Shown: positions 22,801 through 35,800 of the stretch, piece after piece
How the letters are laid out: every line of letters begins with the position of its first letter
How positions within the stretch are numbered: position 1 is the stretch's first letter
Origin: Hofstenia miamia
Lineage: Eukaryota > Xenacoelomorpha > Acoela
NCBI GenBank assembly: GCA_004352715.1
Contig: SCFE01000103.1
Location: 350,324-414,323, forward strand
DNA: 64,000 nucleotides
Direction: 5' to 3'
Position numbers and translations under genes: made by a program
The notes under the pieces: generated by a model
What the model was told of the DNA's origin: nothing
The model's database searches: none
The model's input: the letters and a program-made list of their open reading frames with translations, nothing else

Positions 22801-25800
22801 AAAATATGGACTATATCTGTTTCTTCATGTTACACCAAAAATTTTTGAATTTTTTGCTAGAATGAAGTTTTTCAGACCCCCTTGGCGCAGGCCCCGCTCA
22901 AAAATTATTCCGTTCTAACTTTATCTTGTTCCCAGATAGTTTGTAGGAAAAGTCAGAAAAATCAGCTAAAGAAATTCATTTCAAGCAAAGTTATTGACAA
23001 AAAACAACATGGGGATGAATCCCCCTCAGTGCGTTTAGGATTAAATCAAACGTTTAAGGTATTAGGTAACTTCAATTTTCTTAAAACTCCTCTATCAGAA
23101 TTTAGGTAATCAAATTGCATTCGACGTTTCGATTTAGATTATCTACTTTAAAAGAATTAGAAACTATTGTAAAAAATATAAACGTTAATACATTTTCAGG
23201 TTCCACTCATTTACCTTTCAATATTACTAAGAAATTTTTCATATATTTGGCGACCATCTATCATTTCCATTTAATCAATGTAGACGAATTTCCGGAGGTA
23301 ATGAAAAGGTCAGCTATAACACCTTTATTTAGAAATGGAGATCCGCTTATTTTGAAAAATTATAGGGCATTCAAAATAACACACCCTTTTAGTAAATTTT
23401 TTGAAAAATTATTGCACATTCAAATCAACCAATACCTTGCATCTGAAAACAATATATCATCTAATGTTAATGTTAGTTAGCCTTTATTCGTTTGTATACA
23501 ATGTAGTACAATATATATATATATATATATATATNNNNNNNNNNNNNNNNNNNNNNNNNNNNNNNNNNNNNNNNNNNNNNNNNNNNNNNNNNNNNNNNNN
23601 NNNNNNNNNNNNNNNNNNNNNNNNNNNNNNNNNNNNNNNNNNNNNNNNNNNNNNNNNNNNNNNNNNNNNNNNNNNNNNNNNNNNNNNNNNNNNNNNNNNN
23701 NNNNNNNNNNNNNNNNNNNNNNNNNNNNNNNNNNNNNNNNNNNNNNNNNNNNNNNNNNNNNNNNNNNNNNNNNNNNNNNNNNNNNNNNNNNNNNNNNNNN
23801 NNNNNNNNNNNNNNNNNNNNNNNNNNNNNNNNNNNNNNNNNNNNNNNNNNNNNNNNNNNNNNNNNNNNNNNNNNNNNNNNNNNNNNNNNNNNNNNNNNNN
23901 NNNNNNNNNNNNNNNNNNNNNNNNNNNNNNNNNNNNNNNNNNNNNNNNNNNNNNNNNNNNNNNNNNNNNNNNNNNNNNNNNNNNNNNNNNNNNNNNNNNN
24001 NNNNNNNNNNNNNNNNNNNNNNNNNNNNNNNNNNNNNNNNNNNNNNNNNNNNNNNNNNNNNNNNNNNNNNNNNNNNNNNNNNNNNNNNNNGTGCTCATAA
24101 CATTAATTTGTCTATAAAGATTCACTAATAACTGGGCGCCAATATTCTGTAATGTTTAAGAAGCCTTCTGGTTTGCTGCCGTTTGACAGAAAACATCGTA
24201 GAGATTGACCTGTTAAAGATAGTATTCAATCGCGCTTGTTGTTTCAGTGGTATTCCGTTTAGTAGTAAGCAAGCATATGCAAGCTGGCTCGTTATAAGGG
24301 CGTTTATAATCTGCTTTCCCTGGACGACACATTTCAAGGTATTGAGGTATTGGATTGACGATCCATTTTTCTGATTTTGGAGCTTACAAATTGCTGACAA
24401 TGAAGATTTTTGTCTATTTCCACTCCCAGATATTTAACTACGTGGCTTTGTTCTATTGGCACACTTAACCCTGGAAAGTTCAGACATATGCTTTTGCTTC
24501 TCTTTTTGTAGTGCTTGTTTGTAAAGAGGATAAACTGTGTTTTTTGCTATTCAAAGTTAATTTGTTTTTACTAAAATATTTTTGGATGTCTGCAATACTT
24601 TTCTGCAAGTTTTTCGTAGCAGTAATGGCACAACAACTTTCACACCACATGAGTGTGTCGTCTGCGTATTGAATAATATTGCAAAAGCTATTTACAGATT
24701 TGTTCAAATCATTTATGTACAGGTTAAATAATATTGGGCCAAGCACAGTTCCTTGTGGTACCCCTTTGTTTGGTTCAATGTAATCGGAATATGTTTCACC
24801 AATGCGAACACNNNNNNNNNNNNNNNNNNNNNNNNNNNNNNNNNNNNNNNNNNNNNNNNNNNNNNNNNNNNNNNNNNNNNNNNNNNNNNNNNNNNNNNNN
24901 NNNNNNNNNNNNNNNNNNNNNNNNNNNNNNNNNNNNNNNNNNNNNNNNNNNNTCATTTATGTACAGGTTAAATAATATTGGGCCAAGCACAGTTCCTTGT
25001 GGTACCCCTTTGTTTGGTTCAATGTAATCGGAATATGTTTCACCAATGCGAACACTCTGTTTTCGCTTTGTTAGGAAGCTGTTTACCAAAGTTCTTGCAC
25101 CATGCTCAAATCCGTACTTTTTGAGTTTGATATTTAAGATATCGTAGTCTAAACTATCAAACGTTTTGCTTAAGTCCAACATTGCAACTGAGCTTGTGAT
25201 ATCATTATTTATATTGGTTTGAATATGTTCCGTAAATGAAAGAAGGGCATATTATTATGTTGTTTGATGCCAAGTAATAGTTTATTTGTTTACAAAGCAG
25301 CCTTTCAAATAGTTTGGCAATTTGACTTGTGATCACTATTGGTCGATAATTTTCAGGATTTTTTGGGTCACCTTTTTTGAATATCGGAGTAATTATTGAT
25401 TCTTTTAGAGGAGAAGGAAACCTATTCGCGTGAATCGCAAAATTGAATGCAAATAGTAAATATTCACTAAAGCAGTTGGCAAACTTCTTTATAATGAATG
25501 TAGGGATACCCGAGCCTCCACATGACTTGTTAGGATCTAGGTTTTTTATATTTTTTTCGAATTCATATTGATTTATGTATCTAAAACTGAACGTAGGGTA
25601 TGTACGATAATCTTCATCTTCATAGGCCATTTTCTCACCTTGGAAGCGTCCCAAATCTTTAAAACAGGCATTAAATAAATTTGNNNNNNNNNNNNGAATG
25701 TAGGGATACCCGAGCCTCCACATGACTTGTTAGGATCTAGGTTTTTTATATTTTTTTCGAATTCATATTGATTTATGTATCTAAAACTGAACGTAGGGTA

Positions 25801-28800
25801 TGTACGATAATCTTCATCTTCATTGGCCATTTTCTCACCTTGGAAGCGTCCCAAATCTTTAAAACAGGCATTAAATAAATTTGCTATTTCTTTGGGGTCA
25901 TTCACTTGCTGCTTTGAAGATAGGAGTTCTTTTATTTCAATGCAATGGCTTTTATCTTTGTTAAAATATTTTCTAATGAATGCCCATTTATCTTTAGCTT
26001 GCTTTAAATTCTCATACGTTCTTTTTGCTGCTTTTTCACGAACTAGCTTTTTTACTGCGCGTAATTTTTGCTAATTTCCTTGTATGTACCTAATAGCAAT
26101 TCTGACTTCTGGGAGCAAAGAGTTTTCCATATTGCCTTTTTTTCGTTTTCCAAATGTTTTATAGCTGGATCCTTAGCCTCAAATTGTTTTTCGTTGTACA
26201 AATGTATCTCCATTTGTAGGGTGCAGTTTTGTTTAGACATATAATGATTTCATTAATAATGAAAGTTAACATTTCATCTGAAGTGGTCATTGAGTAAATT
26301 CTTCCCCAAGGAACGTTTTGTAAAAGTTCTTTAAATTTCTTTTCATCTTTTAGATATTCTGTTTACTATGTTTGATGTGGAAATGAGCAAATTATGGTCG
26401 GAAAAGGAATTAAAGAAAAACGACTGAAAATTTTTCTTGGAATTTGTTAGAAAGTAGTCTATAAGTGAATTTTCTCTTGTTGGTAAAGAATTATTCAAAA
26501 TTTCTAAATTCATATCATCACAGATGTTGTCAATAAGCGTTACTTCCTTTTTTTCAAGATAGTTAATATTAAAATCTCCAAAAATGAACATTTCCCTATC
26601 AAAAGTCAACGCATTTTCGATTTCTTTGCTTTGCTTTTTAGGATTATAGCTTACATTTAATAACGCCTGCAGTTTATGTTTCTCATTGGTAATTTCAATC
26701 CATAATGACTCAAATAAATGATGGCGTGTTTCCAATTCTTCATGCCTAGTGGGTTTTAGGTACTTAGAAATAATTAGTAGCAGACCACCACCTCTGCCGT
26801 CTCTTTCTTTGCTAAATATAGAAAACTTGCTTTTGTTAAATTTGAATAATTCAGCCGTTTTATGGTTGAAACAAGTTTCTGTAATTTCAAAAATTTCCTT
26901 AAATTCATCACGGTGTGCTATTAAACTCCTAGCGTTGAGGTAGACAAAAGTGATGTTCTTTTCGAACTTGTTTACAGTGTGGTTTATTTCTGAGANAACA
27001 GGCATTAAATATATTTGCTATTTCTTTGGGGTCATTCACTTGCTGCTTTGAAGATAGGAGTTCTTTTATTTCAATGCATTGGCTTTTATCTTTGTTTAAA
27101 AATTTTCTAATGAATGCCCATTTATCTTTAGCTTGCTTTAAATTCTCATACGTTCTTTTTGCTGCTTTTTCACGAACTAGCTTTTTTACTACGCGTAACT
27201 TTTTGCTAACTTCCTTGTATGTACCTAATAGCAATTCTTACTTCTGGGAGCAAAGTTTTCCATATTGCCTTTTTTTCGTTTTCCAAATGTTTTATAGCTG
27301 GATCCTTAGCCTCAAATTGTTTTTTGTTGTACAAATATATCTCCATTTGTAGGGTGCAGTTTTGTTTAGACATATAATGATTTCATTAATAATGAAAGTT
27401 AACATTTCATCTGAAGTGGTCATTGAGTAAATTCTTCCCCAAGGAACGTTTTGTAAAAGTTCTTTAAATTTCTTTTCATCGAATTTAGCACAGCTTCTGC
27501 ATAGCACTCTTTTTCTTTTAGATATTCTGTTTACAATGTTTGATGTGTAAATGAGCAAATTATGGTCGGAGAAGGAATTAAAGAAAAACGACTGAAAATT
27601 TCTCTTGGAATTTGTTAGAAAGTAGTCTATAAGTGAATTTTCTCTTGTTGGTAAAGAATTATTCACAATTTCTAAATTCATATCATCACAGATGTTGTCA
27701 ATAAACGTTACCTCCTTTTTTTCAAGATAGAAAATGAAAATCTCCCTATCAAAAGTCAATGCATTATCAAGTTCATTGCTTATTGATTTCTTTGCTTATT
27801 ACATCGATGAACTCTTTCCTATACTGCTTTTTAGGATTATAGCTTACATTTAATAACGCCTGCAGTTTATGTTTCTCATCGGTAACTTCAATCCTTAACG
27901 ACTCAAATAGACGATTGCGTGTTTCTAATTCTTCATTCCTAGTGGGTAACCTACTGCAAATAATATTGTTTCTGAGCTAACCATAGTACAAGGGATACAA
28001 TTATTACAATTACTGATGACTATCCTCAAATTAGTCCCAAATTATACTTGCACAGCCTGTTGTTTCAGGTGGCGCTGTTGTATGACATCTCCATTGTGTC
28101 TAATCAGTGTATGTTTGATGATTCTAATTTTCAGTAACGTGACGCAATCGTAGTAGTAGTAGTAGTAGTAGTAGTCAAAAATAGATTTACGAGGGTTAGT
28201 CAATAAATCATTTTCTCTAGTTCACAAATACTAAAGTAATTGTCACCTGAAGACAGCTTGTTTACAGAATGTTAGCTAAATGAGTTGTAATCACCTCACG
28301 CAGTATAAAGGTGTATGACTCTCACTATAAATTCTCTACTATTTACTAGTTTATTAATCATGTTCCGCTCTGAACTTTCGAGAACCGACATCCATGTCAT
28401 TATCAGATTTCTTAATAAATTACCAACTCCTTCAATGGACATTCATGCTCAGTTGGTCAAATTCATAGGGGAGGAAGAAGATTGTCCTTCTATTCAGACA
28501 CCAAGAAACTGGGTGAGTGAGACCAATGAAGGGAAACGCAGTCAAGGTGGCTTGAAGATTCCCCAAGTCACTTTCTTGGATCAACACGGTGTCATTCTCG
28601 ATTGACCAGTTCCCGTTGGTACGACAATTAATGGTGATTATTACCAATGGATTTTACGAAAGAAAGTGCGACCTGCAGTGAGAAGAAGACGTCCAAATCT
28701 TCTTGATGAAGACGTCATTCTCCTTCATAACAACGCGAGTCCTCACTTCAAGAGGTGCGTTGTGGAGATGGTGGGTCAGTCACCCACCTTACTTGCTTGA

Positions 28801-29794
28801 TATGAGTCTTTTCGAATTTTTCCTGTTTTCTGCAATCAAGAAGCCACTTCGTAGATAGCACTTTCGATTTGAGGAAGACATCAATGCTGCATAGAATGCC
28901 TCAATAGACCAGATGAACAAGGCTGGCACAGAGAAGAGAATTATGAGGCTCTCACATCTCTGGGAGAAGTGTGTTGCAGTTGATGGAGGTTACTTTGAAT
29001 TCGTGTTATTTTTGTTTAAATAAATTATGATTTGACGATATTGGAAAAATGGGACACTTATTAATTGACTAACCTTCGTATTATCAACGCAAATCACAAT
29101 GCCACACTACAAAATTTTTATAAATTATTGCATGCATAGATATGTACACACTAATTAAAACTATACTATTTACAAATTTACAATGCTTAAAATAAAATCA
29201 TTACATAGCAACCTGTAAATAACATAAAAAGCTAACTAAATATAAATGAATTAAGAAGAAGTTTAGAGCAAAACTGCATTTACAATTCGAACACAAACAG
29301 ATTAAAAATTTAAAACAACTTTGATTCTCATTAGAATAAAAGTTAACAAAATATTTCGAAAGCTTCTTTTAACAGTGAGATGGTCTTCAAAGAGTTTGAT
29401 GTCTGTCTTTCAATGAATATAGTTTGCCTTAAAACCAATCCTATTAAAATAGAATTTTCCAGATAGCTTTTTTAAAGTTTTTGAAGATTTAAAGAGTAGT
29501 CTGTTATCAGATCTTAATCCAACTGTACTAGGTAGATAATAAGAAACATGATTACTTAATATAAAATCTTAAGAATTTAATAAAAGTTTGTTAAACAGTA
29601 GTAGATCGTTTAATTGTAGCTTTAGGGACTCAGGTAATACATTCATCCTCGGCAAGCGATCAAGGTAATTATTGCCAGACGATCCCCAGCATAGATATCG
29701 TTTTTGAAAATTTTCTAAACTTTTAAAGTCTGAAATTGTAGTGATCCAGCCTGGAGAAGAAACTAGGAGTTTGTTAAGAATAAAATACTTGAAT

Positions 29795-29826
<32 letters not shown>

Positions 29827-32800
29827 CTTTTATTTTATCACGGATTGACATCCATAAAAGATACATATATAAATTTATAAATCATTACAGACAAGACAAC
29901 TCAATGTTTCTTCAAATATCGATGAGGGAAAATCCTACTTGAGGCTCCACTTGTTGGATTTCTTTGTCGCAGATGTTCTTTCGAGTATTCAGTTCTTGTC
30001 GGGATATAAGAGGCCAGTGGGTGGTTTGCCGATCTGGATATTCTGTTAAAGAGTTGATGATCTGAAGACTGCAGAATCTGATGCATTGGAAGGAATTCGT
30101 CAATAATGCCAAGCCTCATCGCCTTTCTTTGAATTTGGTCGATCTTCTTGTTGTTCGCTAGCGACTGACCTCCCCATACACAACAAGCATACATAAGTTT
30201 GGAGAGCACCAATGATATGTATAACATTTTAAGTTCATCGGCAAAGAATCCAAGGTGTTTGAGTCTCAAAAGGAGATACAACGCTGATGATGCAGTGGCG
30301 GCGACAATATTTACATGCTTTGTGAATGTCAGTTTCTCATCAAACTCGACTCCGAGAATTCGCATACTCTGCACTCGTTGAATGCCTGGGATGCATTCAA
30401 CTGATTCTTGTTGTCTCTTGCCAGAGCACACTACGATTTCTTTGGACTTCGCCATGTTCAAACTCAAGTTCTTCTTGTTAAACTGCTCGACAAGGGATTC
30501 AACCACCCGGAATGCAGCATCATTTCCAGTCGATCCTCCTATGACTTCGGTATTATCATCCGCAAAAACAGTGGATTTAACTGAGGCGTCGTTTGATATC
30601 AAAGGGTCTACATCATTCACAGCCAAGTTGTAGTAAGTTGGTCCACCAACGGTCCCTTGAGGAACACCAATATTTGTGGTCAAGCAGGTAGAAACATCAC
30701 TATCAACCACAGTATAGTGACGCCTACCATGTAGGAATCCCATGACCCAGTTGACGATGTAGGGATTGACGCGAGGGCAGATGTCTTTCAGCCCTTTAGG
30801 AATACTGCTGTGTGACACGTATCGAAAGCCTTGGACATATCCAAAGCTACTATCCGGACATATTCATGTGATTTGGCTAGTTTGCAGACATCATTTAAAA
30901 TCTTTATGCCAGCACCTGTGGTGGATCCACACTTTCTGAAACCAAATTGAGTCGATTTCAGTGATATTTGATAAGCTTCGTCTACAAAGGTTTTGATGAC
31001 TATACGCTCACAACACCTCGCTAAAATATTGGTGACGGAGATCGGGCGATAATCTTTCATCTGCTTTGGTGTTGATACCTTCGCAATAGGTATTATTTTA
31101 GATATTTTCCAACACTGTGGGAAAACTCCTGAGGAAATCGAACAATTAATGATGTGGCAAACTGGTCCTGCCAACCAGGCTGCATTATCTCGGAGAATCC
31201 AATAAGGGAGGTTATCAGGCCCCATTGAAGTCTTTGCTATATTTTTTAGGAACCGATACGTTAAAAATTCATCCACTGACGGCACATCAGCACCTTCTGT
31301 AGAAAGCATTGTAAAAACCTCTTCCGAGCCTGTTGAAATACTGTTGTAGAAGGAGTTCAATTCACTAGCTGGGTAAATGGAAGACGTGGGAGCAGCCCTA
31401 CGTTTCCCGAGCAGCTGATTAATATGGTCCCACCATGCACGAGAGCCTTTTCTATGGTTTCTCTTCACATTTTTAATGATAGCTTCTCTGATCTGTTTTG
31501 CGATAGCATTCGCTTCAGCTAGCTTGCCCACTCGTACAAGCTTGTTCTTTCTTCGCTGCAAAATTTTTGTGAGGGGAGATGCAGAGGGAGGGTCTTTGTT
31601 TGACATCGTGATCTTGCGCTCTGGACAAGAAGAAGTGAAAATTGTCTGCAACATTTCAGTTAAATGATCACAGCAGAAGTCAGCATCGGTGATACTGTAC
31701 AGCCAGGTGAAATCTGCGTCTCGAATCATNNNNNNNNNNNNNNNNNNNNNNNNNNNNNNNNNNNNNNNNNNNNNNNNNNNNNNNNNNNNNNNNNNNNNNN
31801 NNNNNNNNNNNNNNNNNNNNNNNNNNNNNNNNNNNNNNNNNNNNNNNNNNNNNNNNNNNNNNNNNNNNNNNNNNNNNNNNNNNNNNNNNNNNNNNNNNNN
31901 NNNNNNNNNNNNNNNNNNNNNNNNNNNNNNNNNNNNNNNNNNNNNNNNNNNNNNNNNNNNNNNNNNNNNNNNNNNNNNNNNNNNNNNNNNNNNNNNNNNN
32001 NNNNNNNNNNNNNNNNNNNNNNNNNNNNNNNNNNNNNNNNNNNNNNNNNNNNNNNNNNNNNNNNNNNNNNNNNNNNNNNNNNNNNNNNNNNNNNNNNNNN
32101 NNNNNNNNNNNNNNNNNNNNNNNNNNNNNNNNNNNNNNNNNNNNNNNNNNNNNNNNNNNNNNNNNNNNNNNNNNNNNNNNNNNNNNNNNNNNNNNNNNNN
32201 NNNNNNNNNNNNNNNNNNNNNNNNNNNNNNNNNNNNNNNNNNNNNNNNNNNNNNNNNNNNNNNNNNNNNNNNNNNNNNNNNNNNNNNNNNNNNNNNNNNN
32301 NNNNNNNNNNNNNNNNNNNNNNNNNNNNNNNNNNNNNNNNNNNNNNNNNNNNNNNNNNNNNNNNNNNNNNNNNNNNNNNNNNNNNNNNNNNNNNNNNNNN
32401 NNNNNNNNNNNNNNNNNNNNNNNNNNNNNNNNNNNNNNNNNNNNNNNNNNNNNNNNNNNNNNNNNNNNNNNNNNNNNNNNNNNNNNNNNNNNNNNNNNNN
32501 NNNNNNNNNNNNNNNNNNNNNNNNNNNNNNNNNNNNNNNNNNNNNNNNNNNNNNNNNNNNNNNNNNNNNNNNNNNNNNNNNNNNNNNNNNNNNNNNNNNN
32601 NNNNNNNNNNNNNNNNNNNNNNNNNNNNNNNNNNNNNNNNNNNNNNNNNNNNNNNNNNNNNNNNNNNNNNNNNNNNNNNNNNNNNNNNNNNNNNNNNNNN
32701 NNNNNNNNNNNNNNNNNNNNNNNNNNNNNCCAGCATCGATCACATTGTATTCCAGCATCCGCTTTCTTGACACCTTTGGAACACTCCTTGCAGATATCAC

Positions 32801-35800
32801 CCTTACTCTTCAAAATAAAATCACCATTTTCATCAATTCCAATAATTTCTTTTTTCTTTTTTGTTTTCATTATTAATATCTAGTGATCAGCAATGCGAAT
32901 ATATTCTTTTTTCTTTCAAAGTTAAATATGATTTTAAATATTAAGTTAAATATAGTCAACTTAACTTCTGAATTTGTGTTGCAAGGAATATTCCTCTTTA
33001 AGTTTATGAGTATCATATTGAAATTCTTTATACTTTTATTAATGTGAGCAGTCCATTTTAAATCGCATGAAAGATAGAGGCCTAGATGGATTACGGCATC
33101 TGTGCAATTCATGGATCTATCCTGTAGTAATAGACAGCAATCACAATTATAACAAACTGAAAGAATTTACAATTTATTGACATTAAAACTGAGTTCACTT
33201 TGTATAGACCACGTTAATAAATTATTTACATCATTGTGAAGATTTTCAATTGAATTTGTGACCACTTTTAAATCATCTGCAATAGTGTAGGTAAGTTTTA
33301 ACTAATTGTTTGAAAATTGTATATTTTTGAAATGATGTTTAGATATTAATAAAGATCGATTTCCAACCTAAATACATTTGAACAATTTCACATACCAGAT
33401 CAATTTAATTCACTAAGCCTTACAATTGAGGCGCAGGGCCACCCAAGAGCTGAGCCTGAGATCAAGCCCAAGCTCAACAAAGGGCTTAAGCACAGAAAAA
33501 TTGTCCTCAAAAATGAACCAATGAAAAAGTATATTTTCGAAGTGAAAGCACTCAAAAGATTTACTCAAATGACAATAATTTTAGTATTTTTCTATTTTGC
33601 ACCATGCCTAAGATATGCGTTTTCCGACCTTCGGTGTAGCCATGTTATATATGCATAACCGACTCAATGGGATCCTTGTTCTTACACAGGTTCATCTGGG
33701 TCACAGGAACACTTTTCTAACCGGGTAGCAATTTCCAATCGAGTTACATTCTACTTATCAATTTTGCATTTGAAATTCCGAATAACAGTTCCACAAAATT
33801 TGAGGAATTTTGATCATCTATAATGTTTCGCAGAAAAAACAGTCAGAAGAATTTCGGAATTCGATTTAATGAATGTTTAAGAAATAATTAAATTCCAAAA
33901 TTATCTAAAGCCTGCTCAGGCTTTCAACTATTTTTACATATTTCCATTTGGTTGTTTTTAATGCTCTTGTTTTATAATTAAATTGAAATAGCTAGAATAT
34001 TCAATTTTTACTTAATTGATTGATCATTGCTATATGCGCATCATAATCAAATAAAAGAATCTTCCAATAATAGAAATTGCATAAAGATAAAGTACGTGGC
34101 TCATTTAAATTCAATTTCTATTTATTGCATGCTTTGGCGTTAATATAAATACCTACATAATGCACCTGTCAATCTAAGCTTGGCTCAGCTAAGGGATTTC
34201 ATTGTTAATGTGGTTCACTGGTAGAATATTTGTTTCAGGCACAAATGATAAAGGTTCGATTCCTTTCATTAAAATTCCGAATCTCTCGCGCAGTCCAAGC
34301 TTTTTAATATGACTGGACAAGAATTTCGACATCAAACTGAAATGTTCATACCAAATTGACTATTTTTAATTAAATTTACATGCATTTTGAACATTTCATT
34401 ATCAATTCACCTTTTTGTAGTTCTCGGCGGTTTTCGAAAAATCCAAAATCACGGGTTTNNNNNNNNNNNNNNNNNNNNNGTTCGATTCCTTTCATTAAAA
34501 TTCCGAATCTCTCGCGCAGTCCAAGCTTTTTAATATGACTGGACAAGAATTTCGACATCAAACTGAAATGTTCATACCAAATTGACTATTTTTAATTAAA
34601 TTTACATGCATTTTGAACATTTCATTATCAATTCACCTTTTTGTAGTTCTCGGCGGTTTTCGAAAAATCCAAAATCACGGGTTTTACTCAAAACTGAAAC
34701 TGAACTGCTAAAAATATAATAACCAGGCTTGCATATGAAAATGCGATTGTCTTCTACTTCCATTCCATTTCTACAACTATTTAAAAATATTTCTATATTT
34801 TGTTCCATTAATATCCACATCTCTCCGTAATTCTTAGAGCTAGTGGTAAAGGCTCGGCGGGACCAGAATTTTAATGATTTCAGTCCCATTTAATCCCATT
34901 GGATTTGTTGCGTGTCTCGTCTCATCCCATCCCAGTCTCATGAAAATTTCTGGTCTCATAGTCCCATCGATTCCAAGACAACTTCCTTTTTGGTCCCAGC
35001 CGCATGTTAATTCTAGGCCATTGAAATATTTGTCTCAGTTCCACGGAACTCCCGTAGGGCTAAGTAGTACAGTAGAACCCGTCAAATGGACTATAATGTA
35101 AACTGAAATTTCAGTTCAGTTCAGACAGAAACGTTCTTTGAGTGGTTGAAGTTGCTAAAGTAAACATATTAATATTTTAGACTTTTTTATCCTGGTCACA
35201 GCCAATTCTATTTCAAATTCATTTCTAATAATTATTTTAGTAAGTTTCCTTTCAAGATCGTATTAAAATTTAATCACTAGATGTCATTAATCAATGGCCA
35301 TGAGATAAGAAGAAATGCATGCATGCTGCTATCCATTACAAGCTTAATAAATTTTTTAAGGTGTCACTAACCCTATTTCCAATAGAGTTACTTTCACGTA
35401 ACAAGCCAATTTGTCCGCATTTGAGAAGCCTGTTAAGAAATATTTAAAGCTTTTTGCATGGACACATTCATGGGGAAGGACGCATTCATGCAATGATGAA
35501 GATTACTGCTAAAACATTCTTATGCCTGAATTACATGAAATTAAGAATTTTTTTAAATGAGAAATGCCATTTTTGTTTTTTGAGCGCAAACTTCAAAGTA
35601 TCCAAGGAAAAGTACCGGCAGCATTGTGATGCAAATTGAATGTCGTTTGAATTGCAATCAATTTTATTTGATTGTAAATACTAGATTTGATTTTTGGATA
35701 AAATGCAAAATTATTTTGGCTTTGACGAAACTCAAACATTTTAGAAGAAACACTTCCTCATAGGTATTGTATTTCCAATAAAGGATCTCGTATTTCCTAC

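Larger units (their letters stand above)
24091..27960 (-). mobile_element. LINE with AP-endonuclease and reverse transcriptase, mosaic of two copies
   Basis: On the minus strand the order is endonuclease (27005-26343), linker (to about 25905), RT (25905-24480) and C-terminal domain (24400-24125). This is the standard non-LTR layout. The region also holds gaps at 24812-24952, 25684-25695 and 26996, each flanked by near-identical repeats of the same part of the element. A second, diverged endonuclease copy is at 26997-27960. The part copied at 27470-27510 has about 40 bp absent from the first copy, so at least two genomic copies or haplotypes are joined. Confidence 0.8.
29803..32880 (-). mobile_element. 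PHD-type zinc-finger LINE, nearly complete apart from a gap, with (TATC)n tail
   Basis: The 5' end near 32880 begins with an ATG (32870) and a cysteine-rich finger (ICKECSKGVKKADAGIQCDR). After the 1000-N gap the frame runs through the linker and RT to a stop at 29901. The 3' UTR ends in TATC repeats at about 29803-29823, the tail of the insertion. The only clear lesion outside the gap is a one-base frameshift near 30805. It is the best-preserved TE here, so it may be recent. Confidence 0.8.

Noticed and set aside
23401-24125. Long open frames spanning N gaps here and at 31.7-32.8, 44.9-46.0 and 48.1-49.3 kb
   Set aside because: Their length comes from undefined bases. Only the real sequence at the gap edges was used.
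28149-28176. Short tandem repeats, here and TA tracts elsewhere, as CRISPR or coding (Tyr-Ile) repeats
   Set aside because: They are simple microsatellites without spacers. The (YI)n peptides are translation of TA repeats.
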